From assembly GCA_000818945.1 (NCBI GenBank), contig KN805392.1, positions 498,907-562,906 on the forward strand: a stretch of 64,000 nucleotides of DNA, in the 5' to 3' direction. The translations under genes and the position numbers were made by a program. Origin of the DNA: Schizochytrium sp. CCTCC M209059. Its lineage: Eukaryota > Sar > Bigyra > Thraustochytrida > Thraustochytriidae. Below are positions 52,001 to 57,782 of the stretch, piece by piece; position 1 is the stretch's first letter; each line of letters starts with the position of its first letter. The notes under the pieces were generated by a model that saw only the letters and a program-made list of their open reading frames with translations, was not told the DNA's origin and ran no database searches.

Positions 52001-53848
52001 GAGACGCGTTCGGTGATGACGCAATTCGATGGGCGTCTTGAGGGCGGTATGCGTCTGGATACAGGCATGGTGGTTCATTTGATGCGTGATTCGCAAAACA
52101 TGCCGCCACTCGAGGACCTCTTGAACCACCCGTCTTACATTTCAGCCAACGAGTTCAAGCGCTATCAGGAGAGTGGACCAGCGCCCGCAAAGGAGTGGCA
52201 GCGGTGGATGCGGCGAAAGCGCGCTTTAAACCACTGTGTGTTTCGCTTGCGTGATCGACTCTGCGCGCAAATGGCCTTGGTCTTTGGAAACGACGCCACC
52301 CGCCAGCGCACGATGCTCTTTGTTCTTGATGCTTTGGACTCTTCGGTTTACATTTCAGAGGTGATCCCAGATAACAACGTTTGCACGCAACTCGTGTCAA
52401 TCTACTCTTCGTCGCTGGACCTTCATTCATCGAGCGAGATGGTACCGATTTTGGTCAAGCTCATGAACACCATGCGCGAGCAAATTACGGATGCGCGACG
52501 TGCAACGCGGCCCAAGTTTTTTTCCGAGGAGCGACAGCGGCATCATTCGCAGGCCGACGGCGGGAATACGCGCGAAGAAGCGCCTCTTGTCGATACACGC
52601 GGGGCGGATGAGGAAGATGCGGCAACGATGCGCTCGCTCAAGGCCGTGGGCACAATCTACTTTGAGATTGGTCGATTCGAAGTCTCTGTGGTGCACGGTG
52701 TCCTCAACGATGTGCGGCGGTCTGCGGCAGCAGGGGTGGCGATTGACAAGTCGGCGAAATTCTCCCTCGAGGTGGAAAAGCGCCGCCAAACGATTGTCCG
52801 CGAGCTTGTGGTAGAGCTACACGGGAACTGCGATGTGGTCCGCTTCCAAAAGCTCTTGGTCAAGTCGGATCTCTCTGAAGAGCTCTTTGGGTCCCCGCCT
52901 TCGCCTCCAGATCTTTCGCGATCGCCGCCTTCCGTCATAACGTCGTCGTCCGCGACGGGACGGCAAGGCGGTCTCGAAGCCTACGATGCAAATGACGCGA
53001 CGTCGTCTCAAATTGGCAAAGCACAGCAACTGCACGATCAGAGGCGTCGGCCTACCTTTGGGTCGTCCTCTTTTGGTGCAGGGCCTTCCACGCACATGAA
53101 CGAGGTCGACGCTGCGAGCGTCGGCGGCAGCTCTCGAGCTTCTGGAGATGGCCCCGATGGTAGCGCGGAGGCCTTGCGCTTGCGAAGCGCTCGACAAGGT
53201 CCTGTGCAGACCGCTGGTGCTGATCCAGGTGGTCTTCCTGGATTAGAGTCGAGGCGACACCAAAAGGGTCGCAAGCGTGTTCGCGGCATTTTTGGTTTTC
53301 CGCCTCTTAAGCTGCGCATGGAAACCTTGCAGAATCTCATCTCGCCGGATCGCAGTCTCGCACAGGGCAAGCTCGGACGGGGTCACAAACATTTTCATAT
53401 GGTCCCGGCGGTTGACTACGTTTTTCGGAGCGAATTCATGGGTCCACTCAACACAACGACGGACATTCGCGACTTGACCTACCTGCGCGAGATTGCTCAG
53501 TCATGCACGCGAAGTTGGGCCGGGCGCGCGCCACATTCAGGCTCTGAGGCGTCGAGTACGACAGAGGGAGCCGGCATCGAGGTACCGGGGCCGACCGAGC
53601 CAAGCGATTCGCGTCGTGCATTCAAGCCGAACACGAATGAGCGCGAACCGTTTGTATTTAACCCGCAGGTTTCGGTGCTTGGAGACGCGACGACCATTGC
53701 GCTCAATCTCGCTATGTCGCAGTTGGATCTGAATAAGGACACACTGCCAGAAAAGACGCACATTCTTTTGACGGACAATTTGGAAATTGTTCTTGCGGCA
53801 GTGCACGACGGACTTCGAGGTATGGATCGTGCATTTGGCGATCGTTGA
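34031..53848 (+). CDS. Giant BLTP1/Csf1/Tweek-family bridge-like lipid transfer protein
   Basis: 6605 aa in one uninterrupted frame from the ATG at 34031. Order of features: a hydrophobic signal-like segment (about 13-31); a segment with eight cysteines and N-glycosylation sequons (about 38-115); a membrane helix (about 130-155); and a chorein-like start, LRISSLRIALVGGRVTFEEL followed by LRIVEGGISLLWWRS. This start resembles the N-terminal block of yeast Csf1 and animal BLTP1 (KIAA1109/Tweek). A second family block lies near 1797-1920 (RFLTFDRLEIEGRYVYH, NYFGSAMFLTTPDDF). Family members form long hydrophobic grooves that move phospholipid from the ER to partner membranes at contact sites. Disordered inserts inflate the length: acidic runs, polyPro (about 1219-1233), a Ser tract (about 3004-3058) and an Ala-Asp repeat (about 3251-3270). 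It is longer than animal BLTP1 (about 5000 aa). Confidence 0.83.
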   Translation: MGSLSRGGSGGKIGHLLLLIAALCFTLQSRGQSSSDTCEDLDISACQLSMACEVYNTNNGGTACQASNGSSTDPESDSPCDVKLNYSIAYPHGCPESCVVRDLQTGVQICDSRNFWDELGAVYWGDSGLPIGYLFWNFMLGFSVILIVRIAPAITARVVCRVINFWVLRPKKSEPSSSALRISSLRIALVGGRVTFEELEYASANMHLRIVEGGISLLWWRSSEGIMHDPAAFFASAKTSETHASSTSFSSKSGPPASSDASRMNGKHSNGGSSGGGATGTKSDPRAGKIRVDERPARLTGFASGVELSIFNNVEKFNAIEKFVYKHMPMSAREASTTNLDAMERGLDASHAAKGRPSMMSTAKGSTQGRGCCAIFVALFCRCMSGFVACWFSLYSFLQRCCPRSFPRLGMARDNGGLADGSVPRGSRNVDDSEGDGSTYGFSSVQTGGNAEEDEQASIGSSSSSDSPWFYQVFPVSKFELSQFCIYVSDPSMRTTLVMHAEKGLGIHYVEDSTWDTDHFKVISRLVWTDTRLRLVKNEQYVGEEVFALRSRQILEEDPLLERGGRAVVTFFRELFPFPEISMGDYRGSKVRSVELEEPATPSSEASSPLGAQRSPRPSLVARVAKPLYRSSSDDDDDEEEEEEDDDDVDDSMNTDDNHDQSYDGGGSLIGDQTVSNGSFVSDPGDKRSNASWRRSKHKQDQEQDQDGDDHDTSATSKSSARARHDAKTFASHDGDGIELSTRGTGARNNSIDDVRMNLPKPIKSFIRASNGLRRPSGSRGGMSTASGSSKTASRTGAGGLSRPSSSSSANFYADNDVTLPRTKGAEDEASAKYYGSYDEDDEDEDDDDAEESRQREREREDEDDELGNKEVYLTESEAYSRTLAENRRSTFGPSALLSGLMNASSNHSPRDYDSETSLDDDEFTALGRDGLARSPRYDAADFGGNSQLAGANVHPHLRNRGRRTRFQGEDDQLAQSHRRQRHRRRRRFQRGGATKHTSAKNAMRKGRQNAAESAKAQLDAGPAEPDLLVTDRLELVYKFDVPGPITQEQIEAFDGKRQPEFSCEIFLGSAREDSHSILTYGPWADQERSHFLQRFWPMEYQETPVYRPEHVGEPRIPLFLDVRVMFRGRGSVRMPYRVRNTGWYDGTKGDDVPSNVNVWSTIQQHIDAFARASEMENEQKHRETSFAAFAGGAGRLDSLASTALGAAERSQDVPEVRLPPGPPPPPPPPLPSHLQHQYQYDPHADDSAPVPRFRGPRRSSQSSYSSRNSMSVHGYQRAERALASGWIVHMPPATRVSLVKTNDGEAAMASIANYQRELLEATQFIAAPENEDAVVVNIGPRNDPEAWACELWSKYAGREREVSTHLRTLCPTYPHSARLDDLARHLPVSREFENRVVAFMFSMQTSSSPAESRSRVVESVGAEMELIELLSERYGFDHPQLQEMRRVIRDGLARFPQEYEANLKVLFPQSGSSALAGSDREEFSSSVHEAHAFQRESVDSSLFGDEAARETPFGSTSQEGVGAGNNFKVKKATTSSSSIQYNAQHAISKGTEVGHASQCNGPLSFASAHGVACGWLDLDIAVGSDVVMSLPLVSRSESGYETIIDTTLMKPELRSSVTQSEILRSMEYKMRTSIHYSNQWNGHQLWSFNQSMKRSEVHFVREHVNCFMDLVSDWTSMPRSEADDKLEFFTPITYSIQADIDRVNLVLNVNEDNVIGTLTDDTYNHIVDVDVPRVQFRSEMQTVEFEAAREEISWTLSFENVKAANTWASTCAATLRLPEDHPRRQIVHPRPAMSESKVPWRNPRFLTFDRLEIEGRYVYHNEIADHTDLLKVDLHFLRPKLLALPEAVDAIANFQANYFGSAMFLTTPDDFAACGNNNLRSRVAFQTWTLANNLISRPPANEFELRFGLHINEGTVQLPICLQPCLNAQGDLQDADHSTVSLTTTKTVLDMRMNYDRFLDMDLRLDQVRLQCPSSQALGTAQMPTESNPGISTSVNAAAANVEMLVTAASERPGSAPRAHENHSGHSAEHDDHGRSHGSYESYMWDDAHLISPQNGGSSDLGHSSSMFFHSTAYPVSPISHVALGHTITSPYSPPGGDHAFVHGHGGDEHGYLGGHTSKHRRHRLPGKASTGSYPYPRFLEPRAASSKQRQRKRPVRENALGNSLQGHLLWDGGSYSIKWLYGRNENISMAPLVAYSSAMKANFGKLRGDLQMAQMHAVYDAADSFLKGSARLKSSDRALGGAKSFLRAGALLCNPRMIWTRIVQSKPSYLIRVDLDQVSYLPTIVKSSASHARSAKASGAVFAQIECNGQIFRAPARSGDKQAFAWNYQCVFFSSTMDVEVKILFFEELYGRQQLVGKVVLDPPLTTSPSREGMFSSYASLGQEGVPRELEFEDIVQCLGNPYELFQARAKHKGKSKTASARASLGTQSGLFVQMKPAKVDIDATDADPAYAKVRKLQTAAHKKKPHTRTSAAMLGSHSYVYPDRKAQKRNAKVKVGASVFHIRDEVLRKVTQHDASLPTDEGNPKAYRFASARWKNVRTVHDTASPARGVSAEWFGSVPGLRRNASVSSVNAGGLASRLDGQGGEVPMESAASAFAAALAAELDSNAEAGSHLDLGNEDYPSHLAVSSRKLDQTILESLVAEDEVRGHEKLYRRSTTSVVWGGVDVALWAPSGKSLVSLVVSPFEIQGDSLIDSQKAWFIESLEEVSVVLRQLSRVDKSSTRGSKSGVTKLAYAQNPSYARYVESSMFYNPYGSGSSTVDDLLDTWVQVGKVEGAAKICLEGRIPSLEVEASEQEFFWDTYNRAREEQVRQFNDVTASFALPPESHLLKVSYKYGLQLCGFNYKLPSSGPLHRRHSFAQSGSSGSDVAADEGPLAIDEDDDEDADDDDDLELSEFSASDHFSPSGALDTPEYALGARDQPAFGAGAGNEAKNEGSLDHGLESGYRDNPDGFFSPPDLHSDENSSFRSARSSWHSACSSISATGDEGGQAGEAGISANRVGSAASSVSSVSSSSDSLTSTSSSGSSLSSNSDSDSGSDSSTTSSSSSSSGSLSSTASSPTPMPQDPVSSGQQERFAETHRGGTTKRGDSGYISSSEDSSSDSEDSSMDSRSYYERRGLDPGSGDAAPALFVSSDIRSYTTSTRVSNQVEVANLVPYLEHFDLETTQFSAHEFPAPYVGTRSHPFNATSSFAQGVPANVGESHVQYTSIRSLGGGPFLVSVNQEDRDQLEGRMRKEKLNAHDRQHRNKTDANADADADADADADADADAERASPNGRDAMHSQILKIEAGRIIDVFVTPQAARELEQALLAYYPVAPNMDQLLNFFETLYMPSPSGASNASQGPDVGVVSSSLRASVQIQGINLRMLHTSVPLTERNRSSRRSRRGSRATHHDNDTRDGSQGHTRSSKAGPKLHASHDRHHSGYGSEKDASADARRIYGDHHQRSSPKRRTRHTREKPVPYLLQSCCRKLSITIEQQVGHTVPTGSENAGAAHLPSEMAPFSNDDGGAAVGRGGEGRGGGSSGGGGDTAPSGSNDGLAAKDSLQSVSFALYDFEVRLGIVGATINGEHEEGGREPSPLFLRDVCNVASFGVRELRANGYMRSPYYELEKGVWSKADSAFNLHLDVLRLQCGSDAIHAIYNTTYVWMQAVQGLLEARTGVYFRRRHQWALLAGQVVKLAMRLEQLYATNEAIEHEKDQSLLELCPREEWLTEQKHGRVPLTRAAVLSRLRRIACFIPAYEQLHQEIANCQLDRNAHLKPIPFEVLGGVGSYKDFFSGLAAFETPLSYAATSKFFTDMFEGCTEAAKPKKLASFTRKPEDFDLAVSVRGIDMKIFVSDVPSRRAAQSAAADAQTTTANGGATATRTTTAAAAAGAAAAAKTTTSSRQELREAISPSLSRMGKEWYTMTVVPAKLLCLDCAFAGTIVSVHKVVTDNKAWAAAHSAKSGGGGGLRGDDDGLLPWRFDIEFNISAKTDRTWLSLSPEILRAVSAARAVGHQADAVLSDYYKRRLFAMSMHAREESRILYNEDLAHIEGLDPFRAVSNLHKHDHASLADRGMARTRKFRHVASKSADLNVPITEARDGFKFSAGNAQTKNMSGASKTGGFGAIGELDQDYYTTRTRGHAASVSSAGVETRSNEPARRRGSAIPGIINPLHRQGHGSPFLRPEAGGMDVPLYSLGPNASSQSGGVAGGEYSSFGVGSGVPRFNEVGHGPVREAQGAMAYETMEDHDDDEAKQDLANLPNATALTSEQVSVFFTTTIEEIDAEVQSSATLLSQKSVMADDTRAVVQFRDFTFGWSRFSSVLTRRTERAMLEDDHQQKKGANNVIGVGSPQGSSGLRGRLRDFLLLDIAECTGKIVGPRRSRSRASPASLDRPIKLWEIKGVLRGLSANLMLAVATSRVSQGIGDELLTDVRLILGSEEGSGKVPLHAIDHARLHELVDDWAVAYKDASERWKAFARVASVEQPMSARSPSTAFVSHPHLNGAVGSPASRPTSSREGFAHGSGWPKGEASSHQSRSTQRRQSRRMSIKDRLEDLANKTSVLDDDASGIVKVRYAVVVRMRKLASAIQPHSKLIMSYEMESITLEMRNKQDGRLDAQLHLGKSFVGFDKRRRGFDSDAGSRASGMDGERGPFPELSFEQSLPCVWIHASLGASKRRLPVTTKTGARDAEDASTVTRREALHSRDEEEDLGFVDSTPAMGKPRHRKSNSLESLSMMSDIGSRHESVIAPVKVPGLSQHVPDKEDDKELVLRLRVVVEPIRNTFTPDIVEQFLVLQTGLASEINMLLATISRVSARFAKSTRSRRIKRRARARARSKRVQQVSRASADSSRKEPGGEAAGNVRRRSGDYGARRPPLHVDTGSRFSDRRRSSRNGVDGSSSNSRPDPTRRLEASREPIFDEVVHHQHTRPMRYALIFMLGGVSLTALSDEEENRKIARKPFAQINTGKFELLVKSGLASDFAAPPQERDDSEVFVIPRQKDVVWFATVNFRGLQISLKRNTRRVQGAVLFDARTDLKMLYDPRSSVRKVPVAKSEDTFGVNQAALNQTCTVTIDNTRIELEPGFFDSGQMLTDEYVQALRMYRYMRANDNTATAAPVTARPPASGAEAISESIEQMDRYVQLVWKNVRDPIRSELKDRRRYMTALRQLAINVGIDNTLILLPFQTLRNTPATGVLFVEEVRCRAYVKNLVTALFEDNSEARTASDALQHQQSSPLDSTGKGGATGRHGGARNAAGGEPSQHPSSPTAKHPGTALSHRKQSSLVGSLLCGEIQLCVSSDSRAIASLGLDANHDGTNSVVNAVSGDMAGHHLASLSTSSSSSTTSSLNSSAQPQSVPPISAQQTTSATTSAGRSKSEVHEDLVSIVRAAYASSPIRGRIPMVTCSVGGRGLSEEVKLTITSTVAGPDTFISIGRMPLLAGLVATHFSSKPQGAGSQQPSASRQESQMSHADGGALDVDEGTLPSWHKLRPRTTKLEVSMRILEGPGLLFGTESEQLQRISLPSVSSTLLLERSWEESSWSAGGGEAGEDGAGRARSRTVGSRRRASSASSPLHMMHASSRNARSASEGGHEDVISSCEVGAFYEARSDLKAKVEIRVPEFHVTPLLLQIMQQFAQDLVEHQCSAPSFGASGRAAERRNCGEAKQEEQQHQTQQQHGANNTSFDSDTEEGMSLEDKAHGRAYDEADAQSQGGETVGSKGSNDEPSTHLRGNLSWNVHFQVHPFQTVSKFGALSTGDDVDAVVGVTRGIEVSWSSGMMRMREDDEEADQFVLECLSVCVPEVEMVINRASHFSKGTLHAIQAQVNRAHGLMQLPVVVSMVDVERVHVDASIWSIDKLYGLQYGWQRDWAEAEARLAKARLAKALVRSEASVGASSAASYAAVSPQDRSAPGVSAMHGSHHEVSSSSAGEVAPLSPREGDPESDMDDDLLLGTLAAERRKPLATMMIQTRVGSVDALVDLGMLHSKMRFLTVGLAGRYFQPEKQADETEVETTHLYFETRSVMTQFDGRLEGGMRLDTGMVVHLMRDSQNMPPLEDLLNHPSYISANEFKRYQESGPAPAKEWQRWMRRKRALNHCVFRLRDRLCAQMALVFGNDATRQRTMLFVLDALDSSVYISEVIPDNNVCTQLVSIYSSSLDLHSSSEMVPILVKLMNTMREQITDARRATRPKFFSEERQRHHSQADGGNTREEAPLVDTRGADEEDAATMRSLKAVGTIYFEIGRFEVSVVHGVLNDVRRSAAAGVAIDKSAKFSLEVEKRRQTIVRELVVELHGNCDVVRFQKLLVKSDLSEELFGSPPSPPDLSRSPPSVITSSSATGRQGGLEAYDANDATSSQIGKAQQLHDQRRRPTFGSSSFGAGPSTHMNEVDAASVGGSSRASGDGPDGSAEALRLRSARQGPVQTAGADPGGLPGLESRRHQKGRKRVRGIFGFPPLKLRMETLQNLISPDRSLAQGKLGRGHKHFHMVPAVDYVFRSEFMGPLNTTTDIRDLTYLREIAQSCTRSWAGRAPHSGSEASSTTEGAGIEVPGPTEPSDSRRAFKPNTNEREPFVFNPQVSVLGDATTIALNLAMSQLDLNKDTLPEKTHILLTDNLEIVLAAVHDGLRGMDRAFGDR
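43790..43840. repeat. In-frame (GCGGAT)n hexanucleotide repeat
   Basis: About eight to nine GCGGAT units inside the giant gene, encoding an alternating Ala-Asp run. The flank GACGCGAAT extends it imperfectly. Confidence 0.95.
45630..45670. repeat. In-frame CAG/AGC-type repeat coding poly-Ala
   Basis: AGC/GCA units inside the giant gene, read as Ala codons (AAAAAGAAAAAK), within a Thr/Ala-rich insert between conserved blocks. Confidence 0.85.
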
Positions 53849-54485
53849 AAATGTCGCCCTTCCTTCTTCCCCCGAAAGAAACGAAAAAGAATTGTAAAAT
53901 GATTTTCTTGATCTTGCAAGCAAGTCAACTAGGATTTGTCAGGTGTGTACGATGTCACGTTGGAAAGTTTTTTTTGTTTTTTGTTTTTTTCCCATGAAAA
54001 TGCGCGCAAGCCAATGTATAGCACCTTTTTTGTCTCCAGGCTTGTCAAATTCTGGAAGAGCACCTCTGTCCAAGCCTACTTGACAATGTTGCAGCTCAGC
54101 TCGAGCGAAATAACATCGTTCTTGCTCTCTCTTTATGAGTATTGGGCGTGAAGACCGCTTCTGGCGTGGCGCATGAAAGGCATGATTGGGTCACACTAAC
54201 GAATTCTGTAAGTAAACGTCTTGTAGCGGAAGAGGTCGAGCTCTAGATGGTAAGTTGGCGTCGGGGCGTAGCTGAAGCGCAGGCCTGAACAATCGATTTC
54301 TTTCGAGACGCATCGATTCGTACAGTCTCAGCTCAGACATTACGAAGGCTGTGTTTGGGGTCGTTGAGAGCTTGGGTCGCCGTTTGTGCCACAGCGAAAG
54401 ACATTCTTCCATTCACACACAACTTTGCATAGCAGAGCACTTTGTTGTTCGTTCTTTTTGTGTGAGACATAGACTGTAGATAGAC
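53849..54485. other. Convergent spacer between giant gene and IFT70
   Basis: About 640 bp, AT-richer than the surroundings, with T-runs near 53969-53990. No gene or RNA recognised. Confidence 0.6.
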
Positions 54486-56552
54486 TTAGTCCATGAGCTT
54501 GAGGAACATCTTTTTGAGAAGTCTTGCTTCGTGTGAAACGTTGTGAATAGCAGGATCGACGTTCGCCTCGGGGCCAGACTCGATCACCGTGGGCACCTTT
54601 TTGCCATGCTTGTCGGCGGCGTCGAGAAAATCGATAATTTCGCGATAAGAGGCGTCGGGAAGCATCATCATGTGTTTGGAAAGTGTCTCTGCGAGTGCAA
54701 GGAAGCAGCGTTTTGCGTAGAACCATGTGTCCGTGCCGAGTTTCTTGTCATATGGCTCGAGACTCTTGATAATGCGCGAGATGCCAAACTCCATGTTGCC
54801 CTTGCTGCAGTAGAGGTTGCCAATGACAAGATTGACGATGCAAAGGTGGAAGCACTGTTTATCGGGGTCCTCGGCAGCGACTCGCTCTTCCTCCTTTTCG
54901 ATGCGGCGCATGAGGTCCTCGGCGCGCTCGTTTTGAGAGGTCATGATGTAAGCGACGCAGAGGTTGGCAAGGACGATGGCAGTGACGTCCAAAATGGATC
55001 CCGTCGAATAGGAGGCCGGATTGACCGCCGAGGTTGCAGAAGCCGTCGACCCGGCTGCGGAAGAGGACGCCTTGACAATTGGTTCGTAAAAGTGAATGGC
55101 CTGCTTGAATTTGCCCTGCATGAAGAAGACATGGGCGACATTGAGCTTCCAGACAGGGTGCTCGGAGCAAAATTCGGAGCTTTGGCGGAAGATCTTTTCC
55201 ACCATAGCATAGTGTTCGCGCTCCCAATAGATGCGGGCGAGAGCCATGAGCACAGGAATGTATCGCTCGAGGGCCTGGTCGTACTCTGCAAGAGCGGTGC
55301 GCACGGCATCGCTCTCACGATTGGTCCTGGAGTCCTGAATGTTCTTGGTGAGTTTGCGCAAGGTCTCGACATGCTTCTTCGCGAGGTCATCGTATTTGCG
55401 AAAGGCCTCTTCCGGAGAGGTCTCGGTCATGATGGTAGCATCCAGAAAATCGTAGAGCTCGGGGGAAAGCAGCTTGAACGTGAGGTGGGTATGCTCGGCC
55501 AAGACGTCTGCGGCAATGCCGTAAAGCGAATTCTTGCAGTAAAGAAGAAGAAGGTTGCCAAAGGTTTGCGGTGGGTGCGGCGGGTTGTCCAGCAGAAAGT
55601 TAAGCTTGCGGCAGCCAGGAGCAAAGTCCTGATCAATGTTCATGAGCGCCTGATTGTGCAGGGTGACGGGGTCCAGCTCCCCTTCAGATCGAGGAGGCAT
55701 GTCGTTGAGCGCCTCACGGGCAGCGTCCAAGTTACCGGCGGGCTTCATAGAGTACTCGATGGCGGCCTTGAGGTTGAATGCTTCGACGAGGGCAGTCTCG
55801 TGCAGGACCTGCGAGTTTCCGACGCTGCGCACGTCAATGCCATCCGCGTTGCTGCCAACACCGAGTTCCGGGTGTTCTCGCACGCCACGTTCGATGATTT
55901 CAGCAACGTGCTTGAGCGCTGGCCCAAATTCGCCCTTTTGGTAGTGGCAAAGGGCAATGTTGTGCGCGAGGCTTGCCTGAAAGCCAAGCGTGTTCATGGC
56001 CTCTTGAAACTTTTCGCGGGCTTCTTCAAATTTTCCTTCCTTGTACGCGATGCAGGCATGGCAAACAATAGTTTCCGGATCATCGGCAAGACACTGATCG
56101 GCAAGGGACTCGCAGGCGCGGAGATCGTTTTGTTCGTACTTAATGGACGCCTGAAGCATGACCATGCGCTGCGTGTACTGGGGATCGTCCACCTGGAAGC
56201 AGGCGCGTGTGGCCTCGGGGTAAAGTCCGGCCTTGTAAAGGGACTGGGCAAAGTAGATGCGGTACTCTTGGACGTCTGGAAAGAGCTTGGTGAGCTGCTC
56301 GTACATGCGCACGGCATTGGGGTAGTCCTGGAGCATGTAGTACGAGTACGCGAGGAGAGAGAGGGCTGCTCTGCTTCTCGGGAAGTTCTGAAGCTCTAGC
56401 GCGAGCTTGTTAATCACTTCATCGTACTTTTTCTCCTTGAGCAAGCCGTAAATGACCTCGGTGTAAGCGCCCTCGGCGATCTGATTGCCAAAGACCATGC
56501 CTCCGCCGCCATGGCTTGTGGCAAGGCCGCTTGACGTGTGCATGGTGGCCAT
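54486..56552 (-). CDS. IFT70: Intraflagellar transport protein IFT70 (TTC30/DYF-1/fleer)
   Basis: 688-aa TPR protein of the IFT-B core complex, needed to build cilia and flagella. The start is the ATG complementing 56550-56552; the frame further upstream begins with GTG only. After a short Gly/Ser leader, the characteristic N-terminal repeat reads EGAYTEVIYGLLKEKKYDEV, then PRSRAALSLLAYSYYMLQDYPNAVRMYEQLTKLFPD. TPR-like helical pairs continue through the protein, with the late segment FHLCIVNLVIGNLYCSKGNMEFGISRIIKSLEPYDKKLGTDTW-type family block before the C-terminus. Length matches the family (about 660-690 aa). Its presence predicts a flagellated stage, consistent with biflagellate zoospores of thraustochytrids. 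Confidence 0.95.
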   Translation of the reverse strand: MATMHTSSGLATSHGGGGMVFGNQIAEGAYTEVIYGLLKEKKYDEVINKLALELQNFPRSRAALSLLAYSYYMLQDYPNAVRMYEQLTKLFPDVQEYRIYFAQSLYKAGLYPEATRACFQVDDPQYTQRMVMLQASIKYEQNDLRACESLADQCLADDPETIVCHACIAYKEGKFEEAREKFQEAMNTLGFQASLAHNIALCHYQKGEFGPALKHVAEIIERGVREHPELGVGSNADGIDVRSVGNSQVLHETALVEAFNLKAAIEYSMKPAGNLDAAREALNDMPPRSEGELDPVTLHNQALMNIDQDFAPGCRKLNFLLDNPPHPPQTFGNLLLLYCKNSLYGIAADVLAEHTHLTFKLLSPELYDFLDATIMTETSPEEAFRKYDDLAKKHVETLRKLTKNIQDSRTNRESDAVRTALAEYDQALERYIPVLMALARIYWEREHYAMVEKIFRQSSEFCSEHPVWKLNVAHVFFMQGKFKQAIHFYEPIVKASSSAAGSTASATSAVNPASYSTGSILDVTAIVLANLCVAYIMTSQNERAEDLMRRIEKEEERVAAEDPDKQCFHLCIVNLVIGNLYCSKGNMEFGISRIIKSLEPYDKKLGTDTWFYAKRCFLALAETLSKHMMMLPDASYREIIDFLDAADKHGKKVPTVIESGPEANVDPAIHNVSHEARLLKKMFLKLMD

Positions 56553-57231
56553 TTTCGTTGGTCTCTCTTTTGGTTTGCCACACACGCGAAAAGGGTCCGC
56601 CTTCTCGGTTGCGCGTGCTTATTTTTCTCGTTTGCTCTGGTAAATCAGCGCCGCAAAGGAGTGAGAGCGAGAGCACCTCGCTTTTGTATGTGACCGTTGA
56701 TCAAGTGAAAGAAAAAAGAAAAGAGGTCTATTTACGATTGGCCGATTTTGTCGAGCTGGATTAGCGTTGCGCAAAAAGGGAAACCGTGTGAAACCGTAAC
56801 GTTGCCAAACTGAAAAATTCTATTTGATAATGAACGAGAACGCGCGACTTTGTCGACCAGCCTGGTGAGGGCGAACACCTGAGAGCGGTTTGTTGCTCGA
56901 CGTTTTCTAATGATTGAAGACGGCGATTCGCATCGTAGAGATCGGCCGACGACCGATGTAGCGTGCCAATGATTAGAAGTCCAAATGAGTGAGCATGCCG
57001 ACGAACCGTGCGGAGGTTTTGTCTGCTTGCAAAAACATCATCGCAGCCTTCCCTTCCGTCGTGATGATGTTGGGTAGTAATATTTCTTTCGGCCTGTGGC
57101 CTCTTTCGGGTCGCCGCCTCTTCACCTCTGTGCTCTTTCTTTCTTCAATCTCCCGCCACAGCTTTTATTTTTAAACTTGTCTTCGATCTTCCTGAGCTAG
57201 ATACCGGCGGCTATCATAGCTATGCGTGCAG
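56553..57231. other. Intergenic region upstream of IFT70
   Basis: About 680 bp containing the IFT70 promoter and the 3' flank of the small membrane-protein gene. No gene supported. Confidence 0.55.
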
Positions 57232-57594
57232 TCATCCGTCCACCCACACCACCGCTCGCTCCTCCTCCGAGTCCTTCTCGAAATTGAAGAACTCCGCCAG
57301 AGTCCACGATCCGCACTCCGGTGTGGTAAGTTTCTCGCGCAGACCATACTCCGCGCCGCGCCCTCGCGCTTCTCCGACGCTCTCTCCGCCCATCGCCCGA
57401 GTCGCGGCCTCCAGCGCCGTCCGGGTCGACACGAGCGACTTCGGCGGCGCAGTCCAGGACATCATGCCGATGAAGACAACCAGTAGCCCGGCGTAAAGTA
57501 CGTCGTGTGTCGAAAGCGTCCGCCTGTGCGCGGATGATGATACTATACTCGAGTATAGCCTGTTTACACTGCTCTTCAAGACCCGATAGGCCAT
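57232..57594 (-). CDS. Putative small single-span membrane protein (hypothetical)
   Basis: 120 aa from the ATG complementing 57592-57594. The N-terminus (MAYRVLKSSVNRLYSSIVSS, then SAHRRTLST) is basic and Ser-rich, like a mitochondrial presequence. One membrane segment follows (VLYAGLLVVFIGMMSW, about 34-49). The C-terminal part, KLTTPECGSWTLAEFFNFEKDSEEE in pieces, has balanced protein-like composition. I recognise no family. The start lies 188 bp from that of the divergent TIM21-like gene, so they may share a bidirectional promoter. Support is moderate: an overlapping longer frame on the same strand (57197-57973) is Arg/Gly-rich and less convincing. Confidence 0.45.
   Translation of the reverse strand: MAYRVLKSSVNRLYSSIVSSSAHRRTLSTHDVLYAGLLVVFIGMMSWTAPPKSLVSTRTALEAATRAMGGESVGEARGRGAEYGLREKLTTPECGSWTLAEFFNFEKDSEEERAVVWVDG
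57543..57558. other. 16-bp perfect palindrome CTATACTCGAGTATAG
   Basis: Reads identically on both strands. It lies within the first codons of the putative small membrane-protein gene and about 225 bp upstream of the TIM21-like start. Possible protein-binding site, no direct evidence. Confidence 0.5.
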
Positions 57595-57782
57595 AGGAGG
57601 CGCGGCGCCCCCACGATTGGCGAGTGGCCACAGGCAAGAGCAACTTGAGAAGGCGCGGCGCGGCAGAGCCCGGTCGAGCACGGCGCGAGCGAGCGGAGCG
57701 GGAGCGAGAGCGCGGGCGCGGGCGCGAGCGTTGAGGCGGCCGGCGGGAGGGCGAGCGAGCGAGCGAGCGAGCGCACGGCGCG

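Noticed and set aside
54543..56399. 618-aa plus-strand open frame opposite IFT70
   Set aside because: It is the antisense of a clear TPR gene. High GC at third codon positions keeps the complementary frame open; the peptide has no recognisable domain.
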